DNA of 64,000 nucleotides, from positions 1,612,001 through 1,676,000 of the forward strand of contig CP119753.1 in the NCBI GenBank assembly GCA_029319145.1, read 5' to 3'. Position 1 is the first letter of the stretch. Each line of letters opens with the position of its first letter. The translations under genes were made by a program, and so were the position numbers. Shown here piece after piece: positions 9,457-19,105 of this stretch. The stretch is from Microbacter sp. GSS18 (GTDB taxonomy: Bacteria; Actinomycetota; Actinomycetes; Actinomycetales; Microbacteriaceae). Under the pieces are notes generated by a model. That model did not search any database and was not told the DNA's origin. It worked only from the letters and a program-made list of their open reading frames with translations.

Positions 9457-12270
9457 TCATCGCGATGAGGCGTCCCCGGCCGAGAGCATGATCCGCACCG
9501 GGTCGGCGCCCGCGCTCAGCACCCACGCTCGCCCGCGTCCGGGCTCGGCGTAGGGCGGGAGCCGTCGCGATCCGGTCAGCAGGCGCATCTCGCCGACGCA
9601 GGACGCATCCACGACGAGATCATGGTCGGCGCGGATCTCGCCGAGCACACGCCAATGGCGCTGCCACTGGTCGGGATCGCCCGTCACCACGACAGACGCC
9701 GCCGGGTGACCGTGCGCGACGAAGTCGTCGACGGCGACGACGACGCGGCCCGTCTGCTCCCACGTGTGCAGCGCGGCCCGCGCCGCCGGCGATCGCCGGG
9801 ACACGAACCCCGTCAGCGTGGCGCTCGGCTCCCAGGACGACGGCGGTACGGCGGGCGAGGGCGTCGTCCCGGCGGAGACGGCGACCTGGATGTCGACGCC
9901 GTCGAGCACGCCCCGCCCGCGCGGCGCCCCGGCGGCGAACCGCGCCGGATCGCCCCCCGCGGCGAAGTGATCGGCGCGCGTCGCGGTCGCGAGCAGCAGC
10001 CGCCGCGGGAACAGATCGGCGAGGCGCGCGACCGCGCCCGCGAGCCGCTGGACGGCGGCGACGACGAGGTGGCCGTCGCGGCCCGCCTCGCGGGCGAGGC
10101 GCTCGAACCGCTCGGCGAACTCCTGCGCGTACTCGGGCGGATAGCGGGCGATCAGGGCGTCGAGGTCGTCGGCCACCACGAGCGTGCCCGGGCCCGGACC
10201 GTCCTCTTCGAGCCGGACGAGCGCATCCCACGCGAGCTCGGCGGACGGGCCGAGCTGCACGATCCTCTCGACCTGTGCGGCAAGCGTCTCGACCGCGGTG
10301 GTGCGGCCCGCCCCCGGCCCGCCGATCACGAGCAGACCACGGTCCGCGATCGTGACGAGCGCGGGCCTCTGGCGCTGGCGGTCCGGTTCGTCGCACAGTC
10401 CCAGCACGAGCCCGCCCGCCGCGGGACGGTCGGCGACGAGGTCGTCGAGGCGGATGGCGTCGGGCAGGGGCGGGAGCCAGGGTCGTCGCGGCGCGGGGCC
10501 CGCCGCTCGGGCCGCCGCCACCGCGGTGATGTCGTCGGGCGCCGAGAGCGCGATGCGCACGCGGTGGGCGACGGGATCCGCCGCGCGGCGGACGAGAGCG
10601 ACGCCGCGACCCTCGGCACCGCCGGGGATCTCGGCGGCGTCGTCGCAGCCCACGACCGCCCGGCTGTCGGTCCGGTCGGTCACCCGGAGCGACACGCGGA
10701 GGGGGCAGTTGGTCAGCAGCGCGTCGCGGACCACGCCGGCGGCGCGCTGGGTCCCGAGGATCAGGTGCATCCCGAGTGCCCGGCCCCGGGCTGCGATGTC
10801 GGTGAACACGGCGTGCAGCTCCGGCTGCGCGGTGAGCAGCGCCGCGAACTCGTCGACGACGATCACGAGCCGCGGCAGGGTCACACGCGGGTCCGACACG
10901 TCCCGGGCTCCCGCCGCCGCGAGAGCGGCCTCGCGCCGGCGGATCTCTGCGCGCATGCTCTCGATCGCCCGTCGGGCCCCGGCGGGGTCGAGGTCCGTGA
11001 TGACGCCCGTCACGTGCGGCAGCCCGCGCAGGGCGTCGAAAGCCGTCCCGCCCTTGAAGTCGGCCAGCAGGAAGCTGACCTCGTCGGTGCCGTGGGCTGC
11101 GCCCAGCGCCAGGATCCACGTGATCAGAAGCTCGCTCTTGCCCGAGCCGGTCACGCCCGCGACGATCGCGTGCGGGCCGTCCTCGACGAGGTCCACCGTC
11201 GCGGGACCGGCGTCCCCGACGCCGATCGTGGCGGACAGCGTGCCGGATGCCGGCGTTCGCTCGAGTGCGTGGAAGGCGACCGGATGGGACGCGGCGCCGG
11301 CGCCGAGCACAGCGCCGGCGCGCGCACCGAGCCGGGCCGCGATCGCACCGGCCTGCGCCGAGCCGACCGCCTCGAGCGCGACCGCCTCGACGTGTCCGGC
11401 GTGATCCAGCGAGCCGGCCACCAGTCCGCTCACGCGCAGCAGGACGCCGCACGTCGGCGGGGGCGGCGCACCGGGTGCGACACGAGCGAGCACGATGTCG
11501 GCGTCTGCGGGCACGGGCTCCCCCGGTCCCACGATGGCCAGCACCCGGCCGCCCACAGCGCGCCGATGCGGCAGCTGCTCGGTCCACGCGTGCTCCGCCG
11601 GCGCACCCATGATGCGCACATCCCCCGGCGGGGCTGCGAGGCACAGCTGCACGGCCAGCCCGCGGACGACCGCGAGCGCGGCGAAGGCCTCGCCGATGAC
11701 CGCGATGCCCGCGTGAGAGGCGACGACGACCGGCGCGGCGGCCAGGCGCGCCGCGTCGGAGCGGACGACCGCTGCCTCGGGGTCGCCGCGACCACCCGAC
11801 ACGCGCACATCGCTCGGCGCGAATCCCGTCCCGATGACCAGGGTGTCGGCCCGCCCCGCGCCGGCGCGCCACACATCGGCGTCGCCGTCGAGCATGCGCG
11901 CGACGTCGGGATGCTCGCGCCATCGCTCCGCGCGCTCGCGCGCGTGGCGGCGCCGGATCTCGTCGACGACGGCCGCGCGCGCATCGGCCGCCTCGAGGCG
12001 GGCGCGTCGCCGATCGCGGCGCGCGGTCCGCACGGCGTCGAGCATCGTACCTGCCGCCATCAGCGGCCCGAGGCCCGCGAGCCACAGCGCCAGGGTCGAT
12101 CCGGTCACGAGCCACATCGCCACGCCGCCGACGACGGGAACGACCGCGACGACGACGGGGATGCCGGGCCGGGACGGCGGCGTCCACGCGTCGGGGAGGG
12201 TCAGCGGCTCATCCGGGGCGAGAGGCGCGGTGCGGACGAGACCATCGGGGCGGGAGGAGTGATCGGGCAC
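9457..12270 (-). CDS. FtsK/SpoIIIE-type ATPase, EssC/EccC-like
   Basis: A 937-aa protein with two hydrophobic segments near residues 38-75, then two P-loop ATPase domains. The first has Walker A GVTGSGKS (about 371-378) and Walker B LVIVVDEF (about 465-472). The second, weaker domain has GGPGAGRT (about 645) and a degenerate Walker B LVVADD. This architecture is that of the type VII secretion motor EssC/EccC, which exports WXG100 proteins, and not of chromosome-segregating FtsK (no gamma domain). The N-terminal FHA domains of EssC are absent. No WXG100 gene is adjacent. The start is GTG 12270. A PP2C phosphatase lies just upstream. Confidence 0.8.
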   Translation of the reverse strand: MPDHSSRPDGLVRTAPLAPDEPLTLPDAWTPPSRPGIPVVVAVVPVVGGVAMWLVTGSTLALWLAGLGPLMAAGTMLDAVRTARRDRRRARLEAADARAAVVDEIRRRHARERAERWREHPDVARMLDGDADVWRAGAGRADTLVIGTGFAPSDVRVSGGRGDPEAAVVRSDAARLAAAPVVVASHAGIAVIGEAFAALAVVRGLAVQLCLAAPPGDVRIMGAPAEHAWTEQLPHRRAVGGRVLAIVGPGEPVPADADIVLARVAPGAPPPPTCGVLLRVSGLVAGSLDHAGHVEAVALEAVGSAQAGAIAARLGARAGAVLGAGAASHPVAFHALERTPASGTLSATIGVGDAGPATVDLVEDGPHAIVAGVTGSGKSELLITWILALGAAHGTDEVSFLLADFKGGTAFDALRGLPHVTGVITDLDPAGARRAIESMRAEIRRREAALAAAGARDVSDPRVTLPRLVIVVDEFAALLTAQPELHAVFTDIAARGRALGMHLILGTQRAAGVVRDALLTNCPLRVSLRVTDRTDSRAVVGCDDAAEIPGGAEGRGVALVRRAADPVAHRVRIALSAPDDITAVAAARAAGPAPRRPWLPPLPDAIRLDDLVADRPAAGGLVLGLCDEPDRQRQRPALVTIADRGLLVIGGPGAGRTTAVETLAAQVERIVQLGPSAELAWDALVRLEEDGPGPGTLVVADDLDALIARYPPEYAQEFAERFERLAREAGRDGHLVVAAVQRLAGAVARLADLFPRRLLLATATRADHFAAGGDPARFAAGAPRGRGVLDGVDIQVAVSAGTTPSPAVPPSSWEPSATLTGFVSRRSPAARAALHTWEQTGRVVVAVDDFVAHGHPAASVVVTGDPDQWQRHWRVLGEIRADHDLVVDASCVGEMRLLTGSRRLPPYAEPGRGRAWVLSAGADPVRIMLSAGDASSR

Positions 12271-12336
12271 GGGTCCAGTGAACGCCGTCCGCGGACCGCA
12301 CCGCCGCGCTCGGCGACGGGGTGTGGAGAAGAGCCC

Positions 12337-13290
12337 TCAGTCCTCGGCTGGGGAGGAGCCGGTGTCGGGAGATGCGCCTTCGCCGTCCTCGAGGTCCCCC
12401 TCGACGGCTGCCGTGTCGCCCGTGCGCGTGACGGATGCGTCATCGGAACCGCCCGCGCCGCCGTCGTGCTCGCCGACGTTGAGCACGATGATCGTGATGT
12501 TGTCACGGCCGCCGTTCTCGAGCGCCGCGTCCAGCATCGCCGCGACCGCCTCTCCCGGATCGGCGTGCTCGGCGAGGAAGTGCTTGATGCCGAAGTCGGT
12601 GAGCTCCTTCGTGAGACCGTCCGAGCAGATGACGAAGCGGTCTCCCTCGACGACGTCGAGGCGGACGTAGTCGGGCGTGACGCTCTCGGTGGGGCCGACC
12701 GCCCGCGTGATGACGTTGCCGTACGGATGGTTCTCGGCCTCTTCGGGGCTCAGGCGGCCCGCGGCCACGAGCTCCTGGACGACGGAGTGGTCGGTGGTGA
12801 TCTGCACGATGGCGTCGTCGCGCACGAGGTAGACGCGCGAGTCCCCGATGTTCATCGTGACCCAGTGCGGCTCGTCGGCCGACGAGTCGAGGAAGACGCC
12901 CGTCACGGTCGTCCCGGTGCCCTCGTCCGTCGTCTCGGGGTGCGAGGCGATGTCGCGGACGGCGCGTTCGAGAGCCTTCTCGATGGTCTGCGACGACACC
13001 GTGCCGCTCTCGGCGACGGCCTTCAGCCGCGCGATGGTGCTGGCACTGGCGATCTCGCCGCCCAGGTGCCCGCCCATGCCGTCGGCGACGACGAACAGCG
13101 GGAAGCCGGCGAAGACGGCGTCCTGATTGACCTCGCGACGACGTCCCGTGTCGGTCGCAGCCGCCCAGGCGAGCGTCAGCGGGCGCCCGGGAGCGTTCAC
13201 CGCGTACGTCTCGGTGGATACCTCGGGCACGCCCTTGTCCTCCCCTGGGCCGACGACGGGCCGCCGACCCGGACCGGCCGACGTCTTCAC
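12337..13290 (-). CDS. PP2C-family Ser/Thr protein phosphatase
   Basis: A 317-aa PPM/PP2C enzyme. The metal-binding motifs are intact: NQDAVFAGFPLFVVADGMGG near the N-terminus, NIGDSRVYLV in the middle, and SDGLTKE plus GGRDNITIIVL toward the end. There is no membrane segment, unlike PstP. The last ~40 residues are acidic and probably disordered. It dephosphorylates Ser/Thr-phosphorylated proteins in the cytoplasm. No kinase gene is adjacent. Its placement upstream of the EssC-like gene on the same strand suggests a shared regulatory theme, but this is inference. Confidence 0.9.
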   Translation of the reverse strand: MKTSAGPGRRPVVGPGEDKGVPEVSTETYAVNAPGRPLTLAWAAATDTGRRREVNQDAVFAGFPLFVVADGMGGHLGGEIASASTIARLKAVAESGTVSSQTIEKALERAVRDIASHPETTDEGTGTTVTGVFLDSSADEPHWVTMNIGDSRVYLVRDDAIVQITTDHSVVQELVAAGRLSPEEAENHPYGNVITRAVGPTESVTPDYVRLDVVEGDRFVICSDGLTKELTDFGIKHFLAEHADPGEAVAAMLDAALENGGRDNITIIVLNVGEHDGGAGGSDDASVTRTGDTAAVEGDLEDGEGASPDTGSSPAED

Positions 13291-13304
13291 ATCCTAGTGG
13301 GTGA

Positions 13305-15290
13305 TCACGACCCGTCCGGCGCCACCGGGCCGACGGCGGATGCCGGTGTCAGATCCTCATCGTCGAGCGGCGCCTCGAACTGCGCGTTGTAGAGCCGCCA
13401 GTACGCCCCGCGGCGGGCGAGGAGCTCGGCGTGGTCGCCCTGCTCGACGATCGCGCCGTCCTCCATCACCAGGATGAGATCGGCATCGCGGATCGTCGAC
13501 AGGCGGTGCGCGATCACGAACGCCGTGCGGTCCTCGCGCAGTCTCGACATGGCGCGCTGGATGAGCAGCTCGGTGCGCGTGTCGACCGAGCTCGTCGCCT
13601 CGTCGAGGATGAGGATGCGCGGATCGGCGAGGAACGCGCGCGCGATCGTCACCAGCTGCCGCTCCCCCACGCTGAGATTGGCGGCGTCGTCGTCGAGCAC
13701 CGTGTCGTAGCCGTCCGGGAGCGCGTGGACGAAGCGATCGACGTACGCGGCGGTCGCCGCCTCGAGGATCTCATCCTCGCTCGCCTCCGGCCGGCCGTAG
13801 GCGATGTTCTCGCGGATCGTCCCGGCGAACAGCCACGTGTCCTGCAGCACCATGCCCGTGCGCGAGCGCACGTCGTCGCGGGTCATGCGTCGCGTGTCGA
13901 CCCCGTCGAGGGTGATCGCCCCCGCGTCGACGTCGTAGAAGCGCATGATGAGGTTCACCAGCGTCGTCTTCCCGGCGCCGGTCGGTCCCACGATCGCCAC
14001 CGTGCTGCCGGGTGTCGCCGCGAGCGACAGGCTCTCGATGAGCGGCTTGTCGGGCGCGTAGCGGAACGACACGTCCGTGAACGCCAGGTGCCCGGCATCG
14101 TCCGGAGCCGAGAGGGCGGGGTCGTCGTCGCGCTCCTGCTCGGCCTCGTCGAGCAGCTCGAACACGCGCTCGGCGCTGGCGACGCCGGACTGCAGCAGAT
14201 TGGCCATGGATCCCAGCTGGCTCAGCGGCTGCGTGAACTGGCGCGAGTACTGGATGAACGCCTGGACGTCGCCGATCGACATGAGGCCGCCCGCCACCTG
14301 CAGGCCCCCGATGACGGCGATGGCGACGTAGACGAGGTTCCCGATGAACATCATGGAGGGCATGATGATGCCCGAGACGAACTGCGCGCCGAAACTCGCC
14401 CGGTAGAGCTGTTCGTTCTCCACGCGGAATGCGGCCTCGGCGTCTGCCTGATGCCCGAACGTCTTCACGATCGAGTGCCCCGAGAAGGTCTCCTCGACGC
14501 GGGCGTTCACGATTCCGGTCGTCTTCCACTGCTGGACGAACAGCTTCTGCGAACGCCGTGCGACGAGCACCGTGATGACGACGGTCAGCGGTATCGTCCC
14601 CAGCGCGATGAGGGCCAGCAGCGGCGAGATGATGAACATCATCGTCAGCACGCCGATCACCGTGAGCAGCGACACCACCACCTGCGAGAGCGTCTGCTGC
14701 ATCGTCTGCCCGATGTTGTCGACGTCGTTCGTGACGCGACTGAGCAGCTCGCCGCGCTGCACGCGATCGAAGTACGACAGCGGCAGCCGGTGGATCTTCT
14801 CCTCGACCTGCATGCGAAGGCGGTGCATCGCCCGCTGCACGATGCCGTTGAGGATGCGGGCCTGCAGCCAGCCGAACACGCTGCCGAAGATGTAGATCGC
14901 CAACACCGCCAGGACGATCCGCGACAGCGCCTCGAAATCGATGCCGGCGCCGGGCGTGAAGTCCATCGCCCCGAGCATGTCGGCCTGCTCCTGATTGCCG
15001 GACGCGATGAGACCGTCGACGACCTGCTCCTTGGTGGCGTCGGCGGGCACCTGCATCGAGATGAACCCGGCGAAGATGATGTTCGTGCCCTCGCCGAGCA
15101 CCTTGGGGCCGGTCACCGTCAGTGCCACCGACAGCACGCCGAACACGAGGACCATGACCAGGCGCGGCAGATCGGTGCGCAGCGTTCCCAGCAGCCGCCT
15201 GGCGCTCGGGCCGAAGTTCTGCGCCTTCTGCGCGGGTGCCTGCGCGCCGCCTCGGCCCATGGGCCCGCCCATCGGGCGCCCGTGGCTCAT
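13305..15290 (-). CDS. ABC exporter subunit with canonical ATPase site
   Basis: This 661-aa half-transporter has a six-helix membrane domain and a C-terminal nucleotide-binding domain. Walker A is GPTGAGKT, the signature is LSVGERQ, Walker B plus catalytic glutamate is LILDEATSSVD, and the switch histidine is in IAHRLST. The ATG at 15290 overlaps the stop of the upstream partner by 4 nt, so the two are translated together. The N-terminus is glycine- and methionine-rich. Together they form a heterodimeric exporter of the BmrCD or TM287/288 type; the substrate (drug, lipid or peptide) cannot be told. Confidence 0.93.
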   Translation of the reverse strand: MSHGRPMGGPMGRGGAQAPAQKAQNFGPSARRLLGTLRTDLPRLVMVLVFGVLSVALTVTGPKVLGEGTNIIFAGFISMQVPADATKEQVVDGLIASGNQEQADMLGAMDFTPGAGIDFEALSRIVLAVLAIYIFGSVFGWLQARILNGIVQRAMHRLRMQVEEKIHRLPLSYFDRVQRGELLSRVTNDVDNIGQTMQQTLSQVVVSLLTVIGVLTMMFIISPLLALIALGTIPLTVVITVLVARRSQKLFVQQWKTTGIVNARVEETFSGHSIVKTFGHQADAEAAFRVENEQLYRASFGAQFVSGIIMPSMMFIGNLVYVAIAVIGGLQVAGGLMSIGDVQAFIQYSRQFTQPLSQLGSMANLLQSGVASAERVFELLDEAEQERDDDPALSAPDDAGHLAFTDVSFRYAPDKPLIESLSLAATPGSTVAIVGPTGAGKTTLVNLIMRFYDVDAGAITLDGVDTRRMTRDDVRSRTGMVLQDTWLFAGTIRENIAYGRPEASEDEILEAATAAYVDRFVHALPDGYDTVLDDDAANLSVGERQLVTIARAFLADPRILILDEATSSVDTRTELLIQRAMSRLREDRTAFVIAHRLSTIRDADLILVMEDGAIVEQGDHAELLARRGAYWRLYNAQFEAPLDDEDLTPASAVGPVAPDGS

Positions 15291-17020
15291 GCCGCCTCCT
15301 CCGCCGCGAGCTGGGATTCGACGATTTCGCGGTAGGTCTCGCACGTGTCCACGAGGTCGTCGTGCCGGCCGATGCCGACGATGCGTCCGTTGTCGAGCAC
15401 GATGATCTGATCCGCGCCCTGGATCGTGGAGACCCGCTGGGCGACCACGAGGCGCGTGGCACCGGGAAGGCGGCGGTCCAGCGCACGGCGGAGCGCGGCA
15501 TCCGTGCTGAGGTCGAGCGCCGAGAACGAGTCGTCGAAGATGTACACCGGCGGTCTCTTCACGAGCGCCCGTGCGATCGCGAGCCGCTGACGCTGGCCGC
15601 CCGAGACGTTCGTTCCCCCCTGCGCGATGGCGGCGCCCAGGCCTTCGGGCATCGAACGGACGAAGTCCGCCCCCTGCGCGATCTCGAGCGCTTCCCACAG
15701 CTCCTCGTCGGTCGCATCCGCTCCGCCGTAGCGGAGATTCGAGGCGATCGTCCCCGAGAACAGGAAGGCCTTCTGCTGCACCAGTCCGATCCGTCCCCAC
15801 AGACGGTCGGGGTCGTAGTCCCGCACATCCACGCCGTCGACGCGCACGGCTCCCGCGGTCGCGTCGAACAGCCGGGGCACGAGCCCGATCATCGTGCTCT
15901 TTCCTGCGCCGGTCGATCCGATCACGGCCGTCGTGGTGCCTGGCTCGACCGTGAAGGTGAGGTCGTGGAGCACCGCCTCGTCGGCGCCCGGGTACGCGAA
16001 GTCGACGTGGTCGAACTCGATCCGCCCGAGCGGCTCGGGGGCCTCGGCCGCCTCCGCGGGCGGCGCGACCGAGGGCTCGGTGCCGAGCACCTCGCCGATG
16101 CGATCTGCGCACACCGCAGCGCGCGGGATCATCACGAACATGAACGTCGCCATCATCACGCCCATGAGGATCTGCATGAGGTAGGTGAGGAACGCGAAGA
16201 GCGTGCCGATCTCGACGCCGTTGTCCTGCACCTGGAACGCCCCGAACCAGATGACCGCGACGCTGGACAGGTTCAGCACGAGCATGACGGCGGGGAACAT
16301 CATCGCCATGAGGTTGCCGGCGCGCAGCGCGGTGTCCATGACGTCGTCGCTGGCGCGGTCGAAGCGGGCGTGCTCCTCGCGTTCGCGGACGAATGCGCGG
16401 ACGACGCGGATGCCGGTCAGCTGCTCCCGCATGATCTGGTTCACGCGGTCGATGCGCCTCTGCATCTGGGTGAACGCCGGCACCATGCGCGAGACGATGA
16501 GGCCCACGACGATCAGCAGCACGGGAATCGCGACGGCCATCAGCCACGACAGCCCGGCATCCTGCCTGACGGCCATGATGACGCCGCCGATCGCGAGGAT
16601 CGGCGCGGAGATCATCAGCGTCGCCGAAACCTGCACGAGCATCTGCACCTGCTGCACGTCGTTCGTGTTGCGCGTGATGAGCGACGCGGGGCCGAACTGG
16701 CCCACCTCGCGCTGCGAGAACGCGACGACGCGGTGGAACAGGTCCGAGCGCACGTCGCGCCCCAGGCCCATCGCCAGCCGGGACCCGAAGTACACGGCGA
16801 TGATCGCGCACACGATCTGGACCAGGCTCACCAGCAGCATGACGCCGCCGGTCGACCAGATGTAGGGGATGTCGCCCTTGACCACGCCCTCGTCGATGAT
16901 GTCCGCGTTGAGCGTCGGAAGCCACAGCGACGCGATCGACTGTGCGAGCTGGAAGACGACGACGGCCACGATGAGGGGCCACGCGGGAGACAGATAGCGG
17001 ACCAGGAGCTTGCCGAGCAC
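15287..17020 (-). CDS. ABC exporter subunit with degenerate ATPase site
   Basis: A 577-aa half-transporter. The membrane domain is followed by a nucleotide-binding domain with Walker A GSTGAGKS and signature NVSGGQRQ. Walker B reads VYIFDDSFSALD, with Asp in place of the catalytic Glu, and the switch histidine is Gln (VAQRVST). These two changes mark the non-catalytic composite site of heterodimeric exporters. The start is GTG 17020 with a GGAAGGA ribosome site. It is the first gene of the pair. Confidence 0.93.
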   Translation of the reverse strand: MLGKLLVRYLSPAWPLIVAVVVFQLAQSIASLWLPTLNADIIDEGVVKGDIPYIWSTGGVMLLVSLVQIVCAIIAVYFGSRLAMGLGRDVRSDLFHRVVAFSQREVGQFGPASLITRNTNDVQQVQMLVQVSATLMISAPILAIGGVIMAVRQDAGLSWLMAVAIPVLLIVVGLIVSRMVPAFTQMQRRIDRVNQIMREQLTGIRVVRAFVREREEHARFDRASDDVMDTALRAGNLMAMMFPAVMLVLNLSSVAVIWFGAFQVQDNGVEIGTLFAFLTYLMQILMGVMMATFMFVMIPRAAVCADRIGEVLGTEPSVAPPAEAAEAPEPLGRIEFDHVDFAYPGADEAVLHDLTFTVEPGTTTAVIGSTGAGKSTMIGLVPRLFDATAGAVRVDGVDVRDYDPDRLWGRIGLVQQKAFLFSGTIASNLRYGGADATDEELWEALEIAQGADFVRSMPEGLGAAIAQGGTNVSGGQRQRLAIARALVKRPPVYIFDDSFSALDLSTDAALRRALDRRLPGATRLVVAQRVSTIQGADQIIVLDNGRIVGIGRHDDLVDTCETYREIVESQLAAEEAA

Positions 17021-17137
17021 GGACGTCCTTCCCGTGCCCGGGATCGGCGCCTGGGCGCACCGTGCACGCGGTGAAACGCTACGCCCGTGGACCGCTCCGC
17101 GACAAACGGTCCTGTTACGCCTGACGCGAACCGGGCG

Positions 17138-18130
17138 TCACGTGCCGGCGGCCGGGTCCGCCGGCAGCGGAAGGATCGCGTCGATGGCCGCGACGTCGGC
17201 GGCGGTGGGCGTCCACGCCGTCGCCGCCGCGGCGTTCGCCTGCACCTGAGACGGGGTGGTCGCGCCGGCGATCACGCTCGTCAGCTCGGGGCGCGCCAGC
17301 AGCCAGCCGAACGTCGCCTCGAGCATCGTGATGCCGCGCTCATCGCAGAACGCCCGGTACTCGTCGAGCGCGTCCCACGGAGCGTCGCGCCAGATGTGCT
17401 CCCGCTGGCGCATGATGCGCGTGTCGGCGGGGGCCTCGTCCCGGGTGAACTTGCCGGTGAGCAGCCCGTTGTGCAGCGGGAAGAACGGCAGGAACCCGAG
17501 CCCGAACCTCCGGGCCGCCGGCAGCACCTCGCGCTCTGCGGCACGCGCCAGGAGGCTGTAGTGGTTCTGAGCGGTCACGAACGGGATGCCGTCCCGCGCG
17601 GCGGCCGCGAAGTGCGCTTCGGCGATCTGCCAGCCGCTGAGGTTCGAATGTCCGATGTAGCGGACCTTGCCCTCTCGGACGAGATCTCCGAGCGCGTCGA
17701 GCGTCTCCTCGATCGGCGTGTCCGGGTCGGGCACGTGCAGCTGGTACAGGTCGATCCAGTCCGTGCGCAGGCGTCGCAGAGAGCCCTCGACCGCGCGACG
17801 GATGTAGGACCGCGAGGCCTTCGCGCCCGACGCCGGATAGCCCATGTCGCGCCCGGGATGCCCGAACTTCGTCGCCAGGATGACCTCGTCGCGACGCCCC
17901 TCGAGCGCCTGTCCCATGAGGGTCTCGGACTGACCGGGCTCGCCGCCGTACATGTCGGCCGTGTCGAGGAAGGTCACGCCCGCGTCGATGGCTGCGGCGA
18001 GCACGTCCCGGGTGCCGTCGAGGGTCTCGGTGCGGGTTCCGGGCCGCCCGAAGTTGTTGCAGCCGAGGCCGACGGCCGAGACGAGGAGGCCGGACGAGCC
18101 GGCGCGGCGGAGGGGAACGGAGGCGGTCAT
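17138..18130 (-). CDS. Aldo/keto reductase
   Basis: A 330-aa (beta/alpha)8 NADPH-dependent oxidoreductase. FLDTADMYG holds the catalytic Asp and Tyr, ATKFG the Lys, and LYQLHVPDPDTP the His of the tetrad. RYIGHSNLSGWQ and the C-terminal SVIAGATTPSQVQAN (cofactor phosphate site) follow family order. It belongs to the YhdN/Gas-type subgroup, whose physiological substrates are mostly unknown. It stands alone, separated from the upstream membrane-protein gene by a strong hairpin. Confidence 0.9.
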   Translation of the reverse strand: MTASVPLRRAGSSGLLVSAVGLGCNNFGRPGTRTETLDGTRDVLAAAIDAGVTFLDTADMYGGEPGQSETLMGQALEGRRDEVILATKFGHPGRDMGYPASGAKASRSYIRRAVEGSLRRLRTDWIDLYQLHVPDPDTPIEETLDALGDLVREGKVRYIGHSNLSGWQIAEAHFAAAARDGIPFVTAQNHYSLLARAAEREVLPAARRFGLGFLPFFPLHNGLLTGKFTRDEAPADTRIMRQREHIWRDAPWDALDEYRAFCDERGITMLEATFGWLLARPELTSVIAGATTPSQVQANAAAATAWTPTAADVAAIDAILPLPADPAAGT

Positions 18131-18154
18131 CCCTTCACGCTATCCCGCCGAGCG

Positions 18155-18192
18155 CGACGACGGCCCCCTCCTTGCGGAGAGGGCCGTCGTCG
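18155..18192 (-). terminator. Terminator hairpin after the proline-tail membrane gene
   Basis: CGACGACGGCCC (18155-18166) pairs with GGGCCGTCGTCG (18181-18192) in a perfect 12-bp stem; an inner CTC/GAG extends it around a CTTGCG loop. It lies 5 bp past the stop at 18198. There is no U-tract, as in many high-GC terminators. Confidence 0.65.
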
Positions 18193-18197
18193 GTGTC

Positions 18198-18953
18198 CTA
18201 CTGCTTGGGCGGCTCGGGCGCGGCGGGCGGCTCCTGCGCGGGCGGCTCGGCAGCGGGCGGCTGCGGGGCCGCGGGCGGCGGAGTCGTCGGCGGAGCCGGG
18301 GCGGCCGCCGGAGGAGCCGGCGGGGCCGCCGGAGGAGCGGGGGGCGGTGTGTAGCCGGCGGGCGGGGGCGGCGGCGTGGAGCCTGCCGGCGGCGCCGGGT
18401 ACCCGGCGGGCGGCTGCGCGGCCGTCTGGCCGGCGGCGGCGGCATCCGGCTGGACCGGCACGCCGTCCCACACCGTGGTGTCCTTCAGGAAGCTGTTGCG
18501 CCACGGCGACGGCGCGACGGCCGGGTTCCACGTGTCCTTGCCGAAGGCGAGGATGCCCAGCCAGATCAGGGTGCCCACACCGGGGATGAGCCAGATGAGC
18601 AGGTAGGGCCAGTCCTTGCCGAGCTTCAGCCCCACACGCCAGCCCGACAGGACCCAGGCCGCGATTCCGAGGAGCCCCAGGATCCAGCCGATGACGGGGA
18701 TGTTGCCGAGGATCGCCGATGCGGCGAGGGCGCCCAGCATGACCCACGGGGACAGGTCGCCGAGCTTGGCCATGACCATGGAGTTGTAGATCGGGATCCA
18801 CGCCCGCCACTTGCCCTGGACGCCGGCCTTGTCGAAGACCTTCATCAGGAACCAAGCGCCGATGACGTATCCGGCGATCGCGAGGATGAACAGGATGGGC
18901 AGAAGCACGAGCCAGACGGCGACCCAAGCGCCGTAACCGTAATCGTCGTACAC
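18198..18953 (-). CDS. DUF5684-like membrane protein with proline-rich tail
   Basis: A 251-aa protein. Four hydrophobic segments span roughly residues 8-130, with the family-like stretch GKWRAWIPIYNSMVMAKLGD after the first. The last ~90 residues are almost entirely Pro, Ala and Gln and end in EPPKQ. The GTG at 18953 has GGAAGG 8 nt upstream, better placed than the longer frame that begins at 19025. The function is unknown. The tail is probably a disordered cytoplasmic or wall-facing linker. Confidence 0.7.
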   Translation of the reverse strand: MYDDYGYGAWVAVWLVLLPILFILAIAGYVIGAWFLMKVFDKAGVQGKWRAWIPIYNSMVMAKLGDLSPWVMLGALAASAILGNIPVIGWILGLLGIAAWVLSGWRVGLKLGKDWPYLLIWLIPGVGTLIWLGILAFGKDTWNPAVAPSPWRNSFLKDTTVWDGVPVQPDAAAAGQTAAQPPAGYPAPPAGSTPPPPPAGYTPPPAPPAAPPAPPAAAPAPPTTPPPAAPQPPAAEPPAQEPPAAPEPPKQ

Positions 18954-19105
18954 GTAGCAACCTTCCGGGTTTCTGGGGAACGTCGAGACGGGCCTCGCCC
19001 CAGTACCGCGGGCCCGTCCGCTCATGCTAGCGACGGCGCGGTCCCTTTGTCAGCGATCTCCCAGGATTGGCGGAGATTGTTCGCGCGGTGTTCTTCCCGC
19101 CGCCG

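Noticed and set aside
6692..9526. Very long minus-strand frame opposite the asparaginase and ald genes
   Set aside because: Long antisense frames without stops are expected in GC-rich genes. It crosses three well-supported genes and has no family features.
9622..13392. Long plus-strand frame opposite the FtsK-like and PP2C genes
   Set aside because: Antisense shadow: composition is Arg/Gly/Asp-rich and there is no domain.
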